Part shown: piece after piece, positions 36,578-48,344 of the stretch | Layout: each line of letters opens with the position of its first letter | How positions within the stretch are numbered: the first letter of the stretch is position 1 | Origin: Ailanthus altissimus | Taxonomy: Eukaryota > Streptophyta > Magnoliopsida > Sapindales > Simaroubaceae | Direction of reading: 5' to 3' | Assembly (NCBI GenBank): GCA_946807835.1 | Contig: OX327686.1 | Coordinates: 13,330,001-13,394,000, forward strand | Length of the DNA: 64,000 nucleotides | Translations under genes and position numbers: made by a program | Notes under the pieces: generated by a model | The model's database searches: none | What the model was told of the DNA's origin: nothing | What the model saw: the letters and a program-made list of their open reading frames with translations, nothing else

Positions 36578-37432
36578 TGTTGATACCCAAGCTCGCTACT
36601 ATTAAGGACCTTATCTAGTCTCAAGCATTACAACTAAGTTTTTAACATTGACAAGTCAATACTAAAATTTAAAGGATGCCATTAGGGACCTCAGCCCAAA
36701 CTCAACCACTAAAAAGAGATCTCAGCTCCCAATAGGCCTACCCCAAGGTCCCAAATCTCATTATTCACAAGGGGCCAATTCTTGGGCCTAATCCCCGTAG
36801 GCCAATTCACCTTGAATCCAAGTTTAGAGATTTACATAGAATGCCTCAAGGTTTTAGGCCCAAAAGGGCCCAAAGGCCAACATCAACGGAGAATTGTCCT
36901 TATAATGAAGAATTGTCCTCAATAATGAAAAACTATCATTGATACTTTAGAACAATGGACTGTGGCACGATCAACCTCTCAGTCCCCAAAGACTAATCTA
37001 AATAGAATCATACTACTCCTACAACCTCGGATAGGCATTGTCCCAAAGATCTCAGAATTTATCAAAAATCTCATATACATCCCATTTTTGCAACTTTGGG
37101 TATATTCCACTCTAAAAATATAGGAACGTATCCTAATTCTTATAGGACTCAGACGATAAAAGCACATTTGGGAACTTAAATAAAAACAAATATACCACTA
37201 AAAAGAAAAGAGATTTTTTTTAAACGCAAAGGAAATCTACTTTTAGCTATCTTATTCTTCTTGAACTCCTATTTCTTCAATTGTCCTTTTTTTATTAAAA
37301 AAAATTATTATTAACTTAAGTATAGAAGGTTATTGTTGAAGATAACCGCAAGTATAACTTAACCGTTTCTGTAAATATAATTATTAATTTCAGAAATCAG
37401 CAAGTGCTCGGGAGATCAACTTATTCTAACAT
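36578..37432 (+). mobile_element. Probable 3' LTR of the Tat-type element
   Basis: It starts TGTTGATACCCAAGCTCGC after a purine- and CT-rich stretch (about 36520-36577, repeated cttgaggactt words) and may end at CA 37431-37432. The position after the antisense ORF suits a 3' LTR. Without a 5' partner the right edge is a guess. Confidence 0.45.
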
Positions 37433-38040
37433 AAAAAAATCAAATCACTGTTCCAAAAAATTCAGTCTATAACTAAGGAATCCCTAAAATTTTACGGTCA
37501 ACACATGTAATTAGAGTTGTATCAAACAGTAGGCTATATCCTACCTATTACTCTCTTTTTTTTTCTTCGAATATATCCTAGCTATTACTTTTAATAGGTG
37601 ATTTTTCTTATGAGTATTGACACTACCCCACATTATTTATTTTTGTAAATATTATTATAACGAGTCCCCACATTTTAGACTTTGCCCGTCTGAGCATAAA
37701 AACAGGTTGGTTCCTCATAAATAGTGATTTTCAATACTTCCCAGAAAATGGGGCAAAAGTGACTTGCATTACAGTATCAATATTAAAACAAAAAAGAAAA
37801 AAAAATTCAGTATGTATAGCCTTAATAGCTCCGTTAGCTGACCAATTAATACAGAAAATAGTACAACATTAGCAAAAGAAACATCCATGTATATTTAACA
37901 AGTGACAGCTTGATGGAGAGCATATCTGGTACACAATACATGTTCTCTCATGTTTTTGATGTTAATAACCAAAACAATAAATTTATTTTTGACGTTAATA
38001 ACCAAAACCATAAATTAATTTTATCTCCTTATTGAACAAA
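37433..38040. other. Intergenic, nothing recognised
   Basis: AT-rich sequence between the Tat-type LTR and the LURP-one-related pseudogene. No ORF, repeat or terminal structure could be supported. Confidence 0.5.
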
Positions 38041-38047
38041 TTATGAT

Positions 38048-39655
38048 TTAGCATTTAGTAGATTCACCATTAATGTAGTCGAGAATTGCAATAACTTCAA
38101 CAACAAACCCCTGATCCACGCCGGGTTTCACCACTATGTGATAAAAATCCTTGCTTGCCATCAATTCTCTACTTCTTTCTTCACTCTAATCTGTCATAAT
38201 TTACAAAACTACTCATTAACGACTCTAATTAAGCCCCCCCAAAAAAAAAAACATAGGGGTTCCGCATTACTCGTCTGACAATCTAATATAGTAAGGGCTA
38301 CTCTTGTGCCTGGTTTCATGTTTATTAAGTCAAGAGTGAACTTGAAAAGGAAGAAGGAATAAAGTAAACTTTTGGACCACGATTCGCATATTTATGTATA
38401 AGTGATCATCAAAGACTGAAGAGTGAATTATCCTTGACTTTTCTTTTCAAACGAATAAAGCAATTCTTTACCAGTTCTTTAAGATGAAGAATCTATCTGA
38501 GCTATAATGCTGCCTAAGGAATCGACAATGCTACAATCTCTATCAGGGAAATAACCTTTGATCTCGAAGTTCTAGTTTTTGCTGCTTCCCGTACTTTCAG
38601 TGGAGATCCTTACCGCCTTGTTCCTCACCAAACATGAGTTATTGGGTTCCTTTAAGCTGAAAACCAGTTTCTGAGATCCGTCGTAGTCAAAAGCGTAAGC
38701 CTTCCATTTCCTATGAATGCTTCGGGCTTGAACCATCCCTCCCTGAATGTGAAATAGAGAAATGGTTGTTCAGTAGCTTAATTGATAAGGATGGCATCTC
38801 TGTGTCCTATATATCTTTCCACCATTTGACTATTTATCTGTAAAGATTGATTCTCTTTTCTGAATTGACCTTGAAATCTAGGAATGGAAACTTATGTTTG
38901 CGAATTCAGGGAGTAATTGTTCTCTTCATTACAGATTTATTTTATCACGTAATTATTGCTTCCTCCCATCTGTCATCCTAATGCATTTAAGCCTGATTAT
39001 TTCAAGTCATTTTTTAGTTAGCTTTACGTTACTCTTTTCAGCGCAAAATATGTAATTTAGCAAATCAATCGGAAACTTTACCGAGACAAGATGTATTGAT
39101 CATATTGATCATATATCTCTGTGACAGCTTGTCAAGTGGGATCTGTAACTACATAACAAAGAAATGGGAAATTTTCATTTAATAAACACAAGAAACCTGT
39201 CATGCATGCATGTATTTACATGGTAACATGCACTAATTAACCAAGCTCCCATCAGAATGTAACTTTAAAAAATAAACAGCACAAAACTCGCACTCCTTCG
39301 CGTCATTCACCAATTATTCATTTATATGTATTTTTATGAAGAGAAAGTGTAGGATATATGGGAACAATATATGAATGATATTGTAACTTGTAAAGGAAAG
39401 ACGAGAAGCGAAAATTATGAATTACCTGCCGACGGATGAGAACAACAGCATCTCCCAGTTTCTTACAATCAGCTCCCCTTTTGTACCAACAACTCCGCAG
39501 CCATCAACCCTGAAAACAACCCTTTGGCTGCAATCTGTTACCACAAATCCTCCCCCATTCACTACATGGGGCCTCCTCCTAACCACTAGCAATGCCTGAG
39601 AAGAAGAGCAGTATATCTTACTAACTATAGGAATCATATTGGCCCTCACAGTCAT
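38048..39655 (-). pseudogene. LURP-one-related (LOR) protein pseudogene
   Basis: Exon 1 (39655-39426) begins MTVRANMIPIVSKIY and contains VVNGGGFVVTDCSQRVVFRV, a hallmark of the plant LURP-one-related/Tubby-C-like family. A shift near 39455 moves the frame to DAVVLIRRQ, ending at a good donor (CAG|gtaatt). Intron 1 spans 38743-39425. Exon 2 (38742 to about 38500) reads GGMVQARSIHRKWKAYAFDY, then LVFSLKEPNNSCLVRNKAV and FEIKGYFPDRDCSIVDSLG. It has an in-frame TAG at 38572-38574 where Trp is expected. Exon 3 (about 38185-38048) ends MASKDFYHIVVKPGVDQGFV then LDYINGESTKC and a stop. The exon 2-3 splice sites are unclear. This is a three-exon plant gene with at least two lesions. LOR proteins are linked to defence responses, but their biochemical role is unknown. 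Confidence 0.8.
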
Positions 39656-39659
39656 CTGA

Positions 39660-40351
39660 TCTCAATAGTAAAAATTAAAACTCTATTGTTGATCTAAATA
39701 TTTAGACGGTTTCTACGTTAACGAGTCGAATTTATTTTTTTAAAGAAATAAAACACGCCATTGTCATTCTTTCATGTGAATATATAGAGTTGAACACTGC
39801 AAAATAAAAACTCGGTGATGGTTTTGCAGTTGGGAGTGCCGGAAAGGACCCTCAAATATTAAAGTCAGCCTAAAAAATAAAAAAATATTAACAAAGAGAA
39901 ATAAAAGTGAAAGAAGGAATTCAGAACTTGTCCATTCTTTGGTGTGTAGTCCTTTATATAGTTGTGGCCCAAGTATTCTTTAAAAGTGCCATTAATGTCA
40001 TTTATTTCATACTTCATAATTTTCTAAATTAAAAGCCCATAATTGCTTCATTATTGCCATGATTGCCTCATCATTGATTAAGGGAGCATAATTGTCCCAT
40101 GATTGCCTCTTTAACTACCTTGATTTTGGGTATTATAGTCTCATATTAGAGTCAACCCAAAATCTAGAGGGAATAAGAATCTATTAGTTTTTAGTATTAA
40201 CTTGTTAATATTAGAAACTTTATTTTTGTTCTTAGGCTGACAAATTTTTTCCCCGAATTTTAGGTTTATCTTAGAGTGTTTCAAATAGTGAGAGCCTTAA
40301 TTTTACTTACACTAAGTGTCTTTATTATAACCTAGGGGCCTGAGTTTTGAA
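39660..40351. repeat. AT-rich flank with dispersed repeat
   Basis: About 39985-40200 is a direct-orientation relative of about 50115-50285. Shared blocks include cttcattattgccat, attgcctcatcattga and ttatagtctc-cattagagt. The family is not recognised. It lies just before the LTR at 40352, so it may be a target or fragment of an older element. No gene is seen. Confidence 0.5.
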
Positions 40352-43300
40352 TGTTAGGATTTATGCTTACGTATAGCCTCATTTTATATGAATATTTAAT
40401 TTTAATATTTATACAATTGTTATTTCATTAAATCACTAATTATATTTATTAAAATAGTAAGATGCTTGTAACATTTCACACATTGTATGATCTAAAAGAG
40501 TTTAGATCAGTGCTAAAATTTAGTGATATCTAAACAGTTAGAGTTTTGTCTAAAATAGAACAAAGACCTTAGAATATATTAATAATGACATAGTTGCAAA
40601 TAATTGCAAATGGTGCTAAAAAGTGTTATTGTATAAGTATGTTCTAAAAAATTATGTTCCTAATCTATTTTACTGATGCGGGTTTGTCGATGAAACCCTA
40701 ATATATAAATTAGTGTATATCTATATTTGGATGGTCCAGATGGTTAATCTTAGCAAACTATGAGCTTAGAGAAAGCTTGCATAAGCATATGGCTATTCAG
40801 AGATGACTAAATACTTGACAGACTCATGAAGACATCCAATAGACATCCTATAAAGCTGCCAATAGCAAGTTTTCTAGAGTTGAGTAGTACCTAAGCACCA
40901 CAGTAGGCTTGTGAGTGATCCATTATACTTTGATTCCATAAATGTTAAAGACCTTTCAAGGTCTGACCGCTACGTGTCGCTTGGTATAGTTTGATGCTCA
41001 TGGAGTTTGATGTGCGTAGATATGGGATCCATTAGCTTATAAAGGTGAGTTGTATATCTAGATGCTCCAAGATTATATTGCAGAAAGTCTTATGGCCATA
41101 AACAGTAAGCGCAAGAAAAGAGTTTTCCACAGGGTTAAACAATATAGTAAAAGTATTTGCATATATTATTTATTGAGATACGAATTTAGAGATAAGTTCA
41201 CGTATGAGAAAATAGAGATTTGACTGTAATGATCTATATCTCTGATTTTCTAAGATATAGGTAATGAAAGGATTATACAGATATGGTTAACCTAAGCTTG
41301 TATTATTCAACACGTCGTTCTGTAATATCCGTAATGTGTGTGTAGGATATCCTTCACGAATTTGCGAAAATATTCTGTAAGACAAACGGGCGTGAATCTA
41401 GGGAGTCTCACAATATACAGTGTACTCGTTGAGCACTAAGATAGCAAATTGGGTCGAACAGTTTGATCTAAAAGATTTTTAAAAGTAGGATTCATTTTAA
41501 GGACCTCTTTGTTAAGTGAAATACATACTTTGCAAATGTTACAAATATGTCCCCTTTTTGCAAGAAAATGTATTCATTACACATGTTATTAAACTATTGG
41601 CTCTTGTAATAATTGAACATTATTTTATTTCAATAAATATATGATGTTTATTATATTATTTTTTAAGACATGTGTTAGATACTTGTCTTGATGAATTAAT
41701 AAAATAATTAGTGTTTGTCTTCTTGTCCTACATTATTAAGACAAAACATGTATTTTAATGTAATGTTGTAAATGGTGCATATGGCTATTATGAGAAAATT
41801 TATCTTGGATTGAATTGTTTATTTAAAATATTTACATTGAAATACTTTTAATATTTATCAAAGTGGTCAAACAAGAAAATTGTCTCATTTTGTTAATTAA
41901 AAGAAGACATATTCGGCCAAGCATGAACATTTGATTAAATGAATTTTATTTTGGCATTTATCAATTCATTTGTAAAACCATTGTCCAAATAAATGCAAGA
42001 AAGGCCTTTTTGTATAATTCTTCAATGAAAAGCAAAGGGAAATGACATGTATGTTTTTTACTTAAGTAAAATGCATAAGTGTTATGCTAAGAGAGTAAGT
42101 AACTTTCGGCCACTTCACTTCACTCTTTAAAAGAAATTCAAAACAAAGAAAAAAAACTTCTCTTCCTTTATCTTTTAAGTGAGACTTGATAGGAAAGACA
42201 AAAGGGAAATAGGTTTTTTTCCAATAGTGTAAACAAAGAGAATTTAGTTGCTTAAAGAGTTTAAGCATAAGAATGCAAAATCCTACACCATAACTAAAGT
42301 TACCATTCTAGCTATTCTAATCTCACCAAGTATTGAAGACTAGAATTGTTCAAGAAATTACTCCAATACGAGCTCCGAGAAATTTTAATGATAACTAAAA
42401 TTTCATAAAAGGTACGCTACAATTTTAACCCTATTACTCAATTTCGGAATAGAACAAATAAGACACCGTAAGGTTACTCAATTTTAACCCTATTAGAAAT
42501 ATTCCCTTATAGTGCACATGAGAGATATTAGACCTAATTTGGTAATTTCACACTCGATCGGTGCGCCGGACGACCCTAGAATATTTTTAGAATTTTTCTC
42601 TATTGGCTTGGAAAAGAAAATTCTAATTTACTACATGAATTTCCATTTAAGGGTTATGAATGGAACAAGCATTTGTTGAGAAACATAATCCATATATTAG
42701 AGAATGGACCAATTAGAAGAAATCCCATGGATTGCCAAGTTAGAAGTACTAGTTAGTTCTTTGAACTATTCTAACTAAATAATTACAAATGAACTAATTA
42801 CATAATTAGTTTTTAACTAATGGCAAATTAGAAGTTTTAAGTAAGTTGAAGGGCAAAATGATAAATTGAGGGAGCACTATATATATGTTAGAAGTGTGTA
42901 GAAATTTGAAGAGAGATCAAAACCAACACTTAGCCAAAAAAAGAGAGAAATTCGAGCTTCAAAGGGGGTGCTGCTACAGTGACTATTCAATTTTTTTTTT
43001 CATGATTTTTCATGTGTAATCAAGCCAAATTAAGGTTACAAATCAATCCCTAAGCTCAATTGAAGTCTCTATTAGTGGAAATTCAAGAAAAAGAGGTAAG
43101 AAAAGCATCTTTTATGTGTTAATTGATGTTCTTATGTGTATTCTTGACTTAGATTGAGTTAAATTCTAGTTTGGAGCTTGAAGGAGTCATCAATTTGAAG
43201 AAATTGGCAAGGTGAGAATTAGGGTTTTTGGTGATTTTGTTGTAGAGATTTCAATTGATTGTAATTAGGGCTTTAAAATGAAATTGGTTGGAACAAGAAA

Positions 43301-45230
43301 TTGAGAAAAGGAATGTGTTGGAACCTAGGGTGAAATTCTGCCACTTTAGGGAAGTTAGGAATTGAGTGGTGTTTTGATTGAATTGTTGTGTGTAAATGAT
43401 GCATTTTGTGAATGGAATGTATATGGTTGATGAAAAACCCAAAAATGAAGAAAATGGGACATAATTGTCCATGTTGGAAAGGTGAAGGGAAAGTATGTCC
43501 AATCAAATGATAAGGTGTTCAATAATTTTCAGGGCGCCGGATGGTGAGTTAGTTTCGATTATGGCTCCGTAACTAAAATCGAGAAGTAGTTTACCTTCGG
43601 GCTTTGTATGCCGATTAGGGCATTTAGTAGTTAAATGAGATTCTAGTGTTCGATTTGATTCTAAATGTCATTTATGGCGCGTAGGTGAGGATAACCGAGA
43701 GCGTTAACAGGAGCAGGAATCGGGAGCGAAATTGGGCGCAGAGCGGTAGTGAGTGGAAATCTGCCATTTCTTTTACTTTTCGGTTATTATGTTTTCGCAC
43801 AATGACTATGTATATTTTATGAGCTTTCTATTCATAAACATGATTTATGATCTTGATATATTCATAGACATGCTTTTACATGATCGATTTGTGAAACAGT
43901 TTGAAAATTACTGCATTTGTTTTAAGGCCATTGGTACCCTCAGATTATAGTGGTGATGATTGTATTAGACCCGGCCGGTATATCCCGTGCACATGGGCAG
44001 GTCTTGGGGGTGTGTCACTAACTCTGGGAAGTCGGGATGTCGAGTCATGTGAGTCGCTCTATGTGTACGGGATATTGTCTCGCTATATGCATGCGATGTA
44101 GGATTCTGCTGCGTAGCCAGTGAGATGTCTTGAGATGTCACTGTGGGTGCTGCTAGTTGAGGTGACCCGTGACCTACTCACGTATGCGGTGCTAGTTGAG
44201 TCGCTGCGTGGGTATAGAGCTTTAGGGTTACCATTGGTACAGTTTAGAAAGAAAATGGCTGAGCGAGGATTTTACTAGTTTTCGATTTACCGATAGCATT
44301 TATGCATTTATATGCACACAGCAGTTATTATGTTATACAGATTCTGAATATAGTTTTCCAAAGATGTAGATAAAACCCGCTCGGCAAGATTTCATTAGCA
44401 TATGATATTAGAAACCGTTATACAATTTTACATCCGTTTTGGAAGCATAATTTCTGTATGTACTTTAGAAATTGCTATCTTTGTATAATATTCTTGTAAT
44501 TGAATTCTCATTTACACTCACTGAGCTCCTTTAGCTCACTCGTTTTATATTTTATATTTTAAACCCCTTTCCCAGGTGCAGGTCTCGGAACGCAAGCTGC
44601 TGATTCTCCTATCGCCGAGTAGTGGGCCGAATCCAAAGATAATTTTTGTACATTTAAATGTGCTAATAGCACTCTTTACTTTATGCATAATAGTTGTAGG
44701 CATGTATATTTGTAAGTATGTGTTGAATCAAGAAGAAGAGATTTCCAATTTATGATAATCGTTTTTACTTTTTATGATTATGCTTATTTTGTGATTTACA
44801 CGAAATAATTGAGTTGTGTTGGATTTGATTTGAAAAGGACCGGAGGACCGAATTGGTAGAATTGAGATGTGTTGGAATTAGAAGTGAAATTTCTTTGCAA
44901 GTTTATATGGATTTTCTGAAAAACAGGGGAAACTCTGTCCGTTTGTTTTTAAAACTAAGTTGTCATTTTCATGTATATTACTAGATCTTCTTAGCAGTAA
45001 CAAGAATTAAAAAGGGGTTCGCCTCGCGGAATTTCTTAACTTACCCAATTAGGTTCGGAGGAACTTCCGTCGGGGTGCCCAGCAGGGCCGCTGGGATCTA
45101 TAGTAGAGGGTCTCGGGTTGGGTCTTGTCACTCCTAATATTTTGATTTGGTTTAATAATGTGTTTATCATATTGAGAATTTTGATTTCCTATTCTGTTGT
45201 ATTAATTTGTATATATGACATTCTTATTAC
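40352..45230 (+). mobile_element. Long copia-type LTR, interrupted
   Basis: It starts TGTTAGGATTTATGCTTACG and parallels the LTR at 11649 block by block: a gatgcgggtttgtcgatgaa block, gctacgtgtcgcttggtata, and a ttcggcca motif near 42107. It lacks the hAT-like insertion of the other copy. Near 42420-42500 the sequence changes to a chromovirus-type LTR and resumes after 45133 with gtttatcatattgag-like sequence, homologous to the end of the 11649 copy. No internal coding region adjoins it. Confidence 0.6.
42500..45133 (+). mobile_element. Chromovirus-type (Del/Tekay-like) LTR
   Basis: It ends ctcgggttgggtcttgtCA at 45133 and contains tttacactcactgagctcct and tttcccaggtgcagg near 44510-44580, features typical of Del/Tekay-type LTRs. 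A central GC-richer block (43960-44220) has variants of cggtatatcccgtgcac. The 2.8 kb element at 55583 has the same architecture. The left edge is approximate and no target duplication was found. ORFs inside look incidental. Confidence 0.55.
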
Positions 45231-45480
45231 ACTATGATGAACACATGACACATTTATTTACCTTAGAATAATAGCACAAATAAGAGAGGGAATCTCTCGA
45301 TGGAACTTGGATTCCATAAGATTACTGCTATACTAGAATGTAGAGTTTTTTGATCATGCATAGAATTTCTATATAGGTCGATTCTAGTTAGTGGTGAAGT
45401 GGGGTCTCGATGAATTCCTATTTATGAAGGGTTTGGAACCTTCATATGAAGTTGCTGAATTTTATATGGGGCTTTTCGGA
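45231..45480. other. Intergenic stretch
   Basis: Nothing recognised. It leads into the tandem repeats that follow. Confidence 0.4.
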
Positions 45481-46245
45481 CAAGGTCCTCAATAGTTCCG
45501 TAGGGATTGGACCTCGTTTATAAGGACTTTAGTATTTCCCCCTAACCTACATAAGCAACCTTATGAGAGTCGAACCCACTCATAAAGCCCTTCTGATTAT
45601 TTCTGGTCCAAAAAACCCCTTAGGGGGAGACCTTTATAAGAGTTGAACTACTCTACAAGATTGTCAATTTACCTTCGACCTACATTACTAAACCCATGGA
45701 GAACCATCTTTATGAGCGTTGAACCCACCTATAAGGTCTTTATGATTATTCCTGGTTTGAGGACCCTCTAAAGAGGAGAATTTTGTTAGAGTCGAACCCT
45801 CCCACATGATTATCACTTTACCTCCAACCTACATAGAAAAGCTCTTGGAGGGGCAACCTTTTGAGCCCCGAACCCATTCATAAAGCCTTTCTGATTATTC
45901 TTGATCTAAGAGACCCTTTAGGAGGGAGATATTTATAAGAGTTGAATCCTACCAAAGGACTATCACTTTACCCCTGACCTACATTGCAAATCATACGGAG
46001 TAGTAATCTTATAAATGCCGAACCCACTTATAAGTCCCTTCTCATTGTTCATGGTCTAGGGACACCTCAAGAAGAGAGACTTTTGTAAAAGTCGAACCTT
46101 CCAAAAGAATATCACTTAAGGGGAAAGCTTTGTGAGAGTCAAACCCTTCCATAGAACTGTCACTTTACCCTCGACCTATATAGCAAAACCTATGAAAGGG
46201 CAACCTTATGAGCGTAGAACCTACTTATAATGCCTTTTTAATTCT
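45481..46245. repeat. About 150 bp tandem repeat, five copies
   Basis: Equivalent points (ctgattat-type) lie at 45593, 45742, 45891 and 46041, so the period is 149-150 bp. A fifth diverged unit ends near 46240. Each unit carries an aaccttatgagcgtcgaaccc-like word, a taaagcc-like word and an actttaccc-tcgacctaca-like word. No ORF crosses the array. Similar tandem arrays are known in untranslated parts of Tat-branch retroelements, but this link is only a guess. Confidence 0.85.
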
Positions 46246-46486
46246 GTTGCTTTTCATTTGGGTGAGGATCCATTCTTTATAACCACAATGGAGAGGTCGT
46301 GTAGACAAATTTTAAATGGTGAGCAAAAAAAATGGCTTACATGGTTAGCTTTCAAGAAAGCTTAAGTGCTTGGAATCAGAGCAGAGTTATGTGAGCTCAT
46401 TGAGGGTTTTGTTGTCCTCGGGATGTAATTTTTTGTAGGGGCTCTTGTTATTAGCCTCGGGCAGATTTTTATAAGAATTTGTAAGT

Positions 46487-46790
46487 TCCTTGAGAGCTTA
46501 AATGAATGGCTCGTGGTTCTTTAGTGATTACTTGATCTCCTTGAGTCTAAGTGACTAGATCGGGGTTTAGATAAAAACTTAAGTAATTGGGCTCCTTAAA
46601 AGTTTAAGTGACCTGCTCAAGGTTTTTTGTTAGAATTTTAAATTATTGGGCTCCTTGGGAGCCCAAGTGATCAGGTCGGGGTTGCTCGGATTCTTTGAAA
46701 ATCTAAGTGACTTGCTCGGATTTTTTGGTGAGAACTATAATGTTGAGCTCTTTGAAAGTCTAAGTGATTGGCTTAAGGTCTTTGGCGAAA
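46487..46790. repeat. Short tandem repeat, about 50-60 bp units
   Basis: At least five imperfect units share ctccttgagagtctaagtga-like sequence followed by a ctcgg-ggtttt-like tail. Spacing varies, so the period is approximate. Noncoding. Confidence 0.65.
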
Positions 46791-46799
46791 AATAGTTGC

Positions 46800-47720
46800 C
46801 CTACTCAGTGAGAAACTCGATCCATGTGAATTACTGCAACCTGCTGCTGTCATGGCGTCAAGTTCGCATTTTGAGATGTTGAGAGCGTGGCCAAAAAGGG
46901 ATGCTTCATGTCGCGTTCACTCTTTAGGCTAGTTTAGCTTCAATATTGGCAGCGTGCCATAATCCCTAGTCGTGTGCAGGAGCTCGGTCGGAGTCTGGGG
47001 TAATTGCTCGGGATCTTGATCGGCAGCTCGAGTCAGTGAAGCTGCAGCAATGATTCGGTTCTTTCCCTGGACGGCAGCAACTGTTTGATTCCTTTCTGAG
47101 GTAGCAGGAGTGGCTCGGAGTCTTGGTTGTTACTTCAATGATGGGGCCTTCGGGCCTTTGGTTGCTGCTTTGGTTAGTGAAGGTGGTGCTGAGGCTCGGG
47201 ATAATGGTTACTATTAACGAAGGTTTCTCAGGTTTTTAGTTGCCGCTTCAATGATGAGGCCGAGGCCCGGACCTTTGATTGCTTCCTTCGTCAGCACAGA
47301 TGGAGCCGCAGCGACAGTTTGGGATCTTGGTGTTGCCCTGGGGTGCAAGGAGAGTTGAAGTTTGAGTCTAGGTCGAGGATTGCCGAGAATTATGGCTGGT
47401 GGCAGCTTTTGTTTTATATGCTCTTGCTACTATCAGTTGTTTTTGTTGCGGTGGCCGTTGCCGCTGTTAGCCCACAGTCATCTCTTGGTAGTGATGATAC
47501 TACCACTCTTGCGTTTCACAGCTTCCATCATCTTTTGTTTCCACAATCACAGTTGAAACAGTTAGGTTCGTTTTTTTTTTTTATGGTAGTGATGATACAG
47601 ATCAGTTGGCCGTTTTCTTCTGTGTTCATCAGCGGCTGAAAGCAGCTGAAATGGCGGAGCTAGTCGGCGGTCGATTACCGCAGGCAACAGCTCTGACTAC
47701 TACAAGGGCTTTTTTTCTTC
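46800..47720 (+). other. GC-richer zone with a weak 113 bp repeat
   Basis: cttcaatgatggggcc near 47129 and cttcaatgatgaggcc near 47246 head two imperfect units. A plus-strand ORF of 106 codons (47319-47639) runs through the end and has a hydrophobic middle. It has no recognised motif and no support from codon pattern or a homologous copy, so I treat the zone as probable repeat or untranslated DNA rather than a gene. Confidence 0.4.
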
Positions 47721-47783
47721 ACCCGAAGTCTTCTTCTAATCATTTTTCTTTAATCCCTTAAACTTTATCTTGTTCCTAGTGCT

Positions 47784-48074
47784 TCAGAACAAACCGTTGC
47801 CTCTTATTTCTTCTCTGGTACTTGCTCTTTTTTTATCTTTTCGCCTTCGCTTTTGCTGTTGCGCTTTCATCCACCACTTCTGGAGTTGAACGGGAGTCAC
47901 GTGGTTCGGTGGAAGTGAACGAAGCCTCTTCTTGTGGTCCTCTTGACTTCTTAATTGCATGTAAAGTTGATCCAATATTTGTATGATACTACGACTCATG
48001 TCCTTTAGGTTCGAAAGTCTATTGAGCAAGAGAAGAAAAGCACCGAATGAAACGCATGCCAACATAAGATACAT
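47784..48074 (-). CDS. Hypothetical 96-residue protein, basic tail
   Basis: Minus-strand ORF beginning MYLMLACVSFGAFLLLLNRL, a possible signal anchor or transmembrane segment. It is followed by a helical middle (MSRSIIQILDQLYMQLRSQE) and a strongly basic C-terminus (QQQKRRRKDKKRAS) ending GNGLF and a stop. It lacks the low complexity of its neighbours and no TE motif is seen. However, the tract tcttctcttgctcaatag inside the start looks like a splice acceptor, so the true protein may begin in an upstream exon. I recognise no family. It may be a real short gene, a terminal exon or chance. Confidence 0.35.
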   Translation of the reverse strand: MYLMLACVSFGAFLLLLNRLSNLKDMSRSIIQILDQLYMQLRSQEDHKKRLRSLPPNHVTPVQLQKWWMKAQQQKRRRKDKKRASTREEIRGNGLF

Positions 48075-48344
48075 ATTTTAAAAAAAAGAACCTACGCAAG
48101 TCATGCATAGTGGTTGTTTTCCTTTGAATAAAGATCATCTGTTCTACCCGAGGAGATATCTTCTTTTCTCCCTTTATATATATACATTTAAAGACAGAAA
48201 GGAAAGTGGTCATGCAAACCATGCATGACCACTTGTGCCACCACTCATGCCTTCTTTCAACGAAAATTGCCGGCTCCTTTTTTTTTTTTTTTAAGAAATA
48301 GCAGGTGCATGGCTGCATGCAGTATCGGCAGCAGTTGCATGCGG

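Larger units (their letters stand above)
28656..37432 (+). mobile_element. Decayed Tat-type Ty3/gypsy element
   Basis: The order is protease, RT, RNase H and integrase on the plus strand, then noncoding DNA, a long antisense ORF, a purine-rich tract and a probable LTR. The antisense ORF between integrase and 3' LTR is a known trait of the Tat branch. The 5' LTR and gag are missing; the left edge coincides with the Athila-type LTR. Domain blocks are recognisable, but stops occur throughout. Confidence 0.75.

Noticed and set aside
43251..44101. Several ORFs within the chromovirus-type LTR
   Set aside because: They lie in LTR sequence, have no motifs and are not kept in the related LTR at 55583.
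47319..47639. 106-codon plus-strand ORF
   Set aside because: No motif, partly overlaps another frame, and it lies in repeat-derived sequence.
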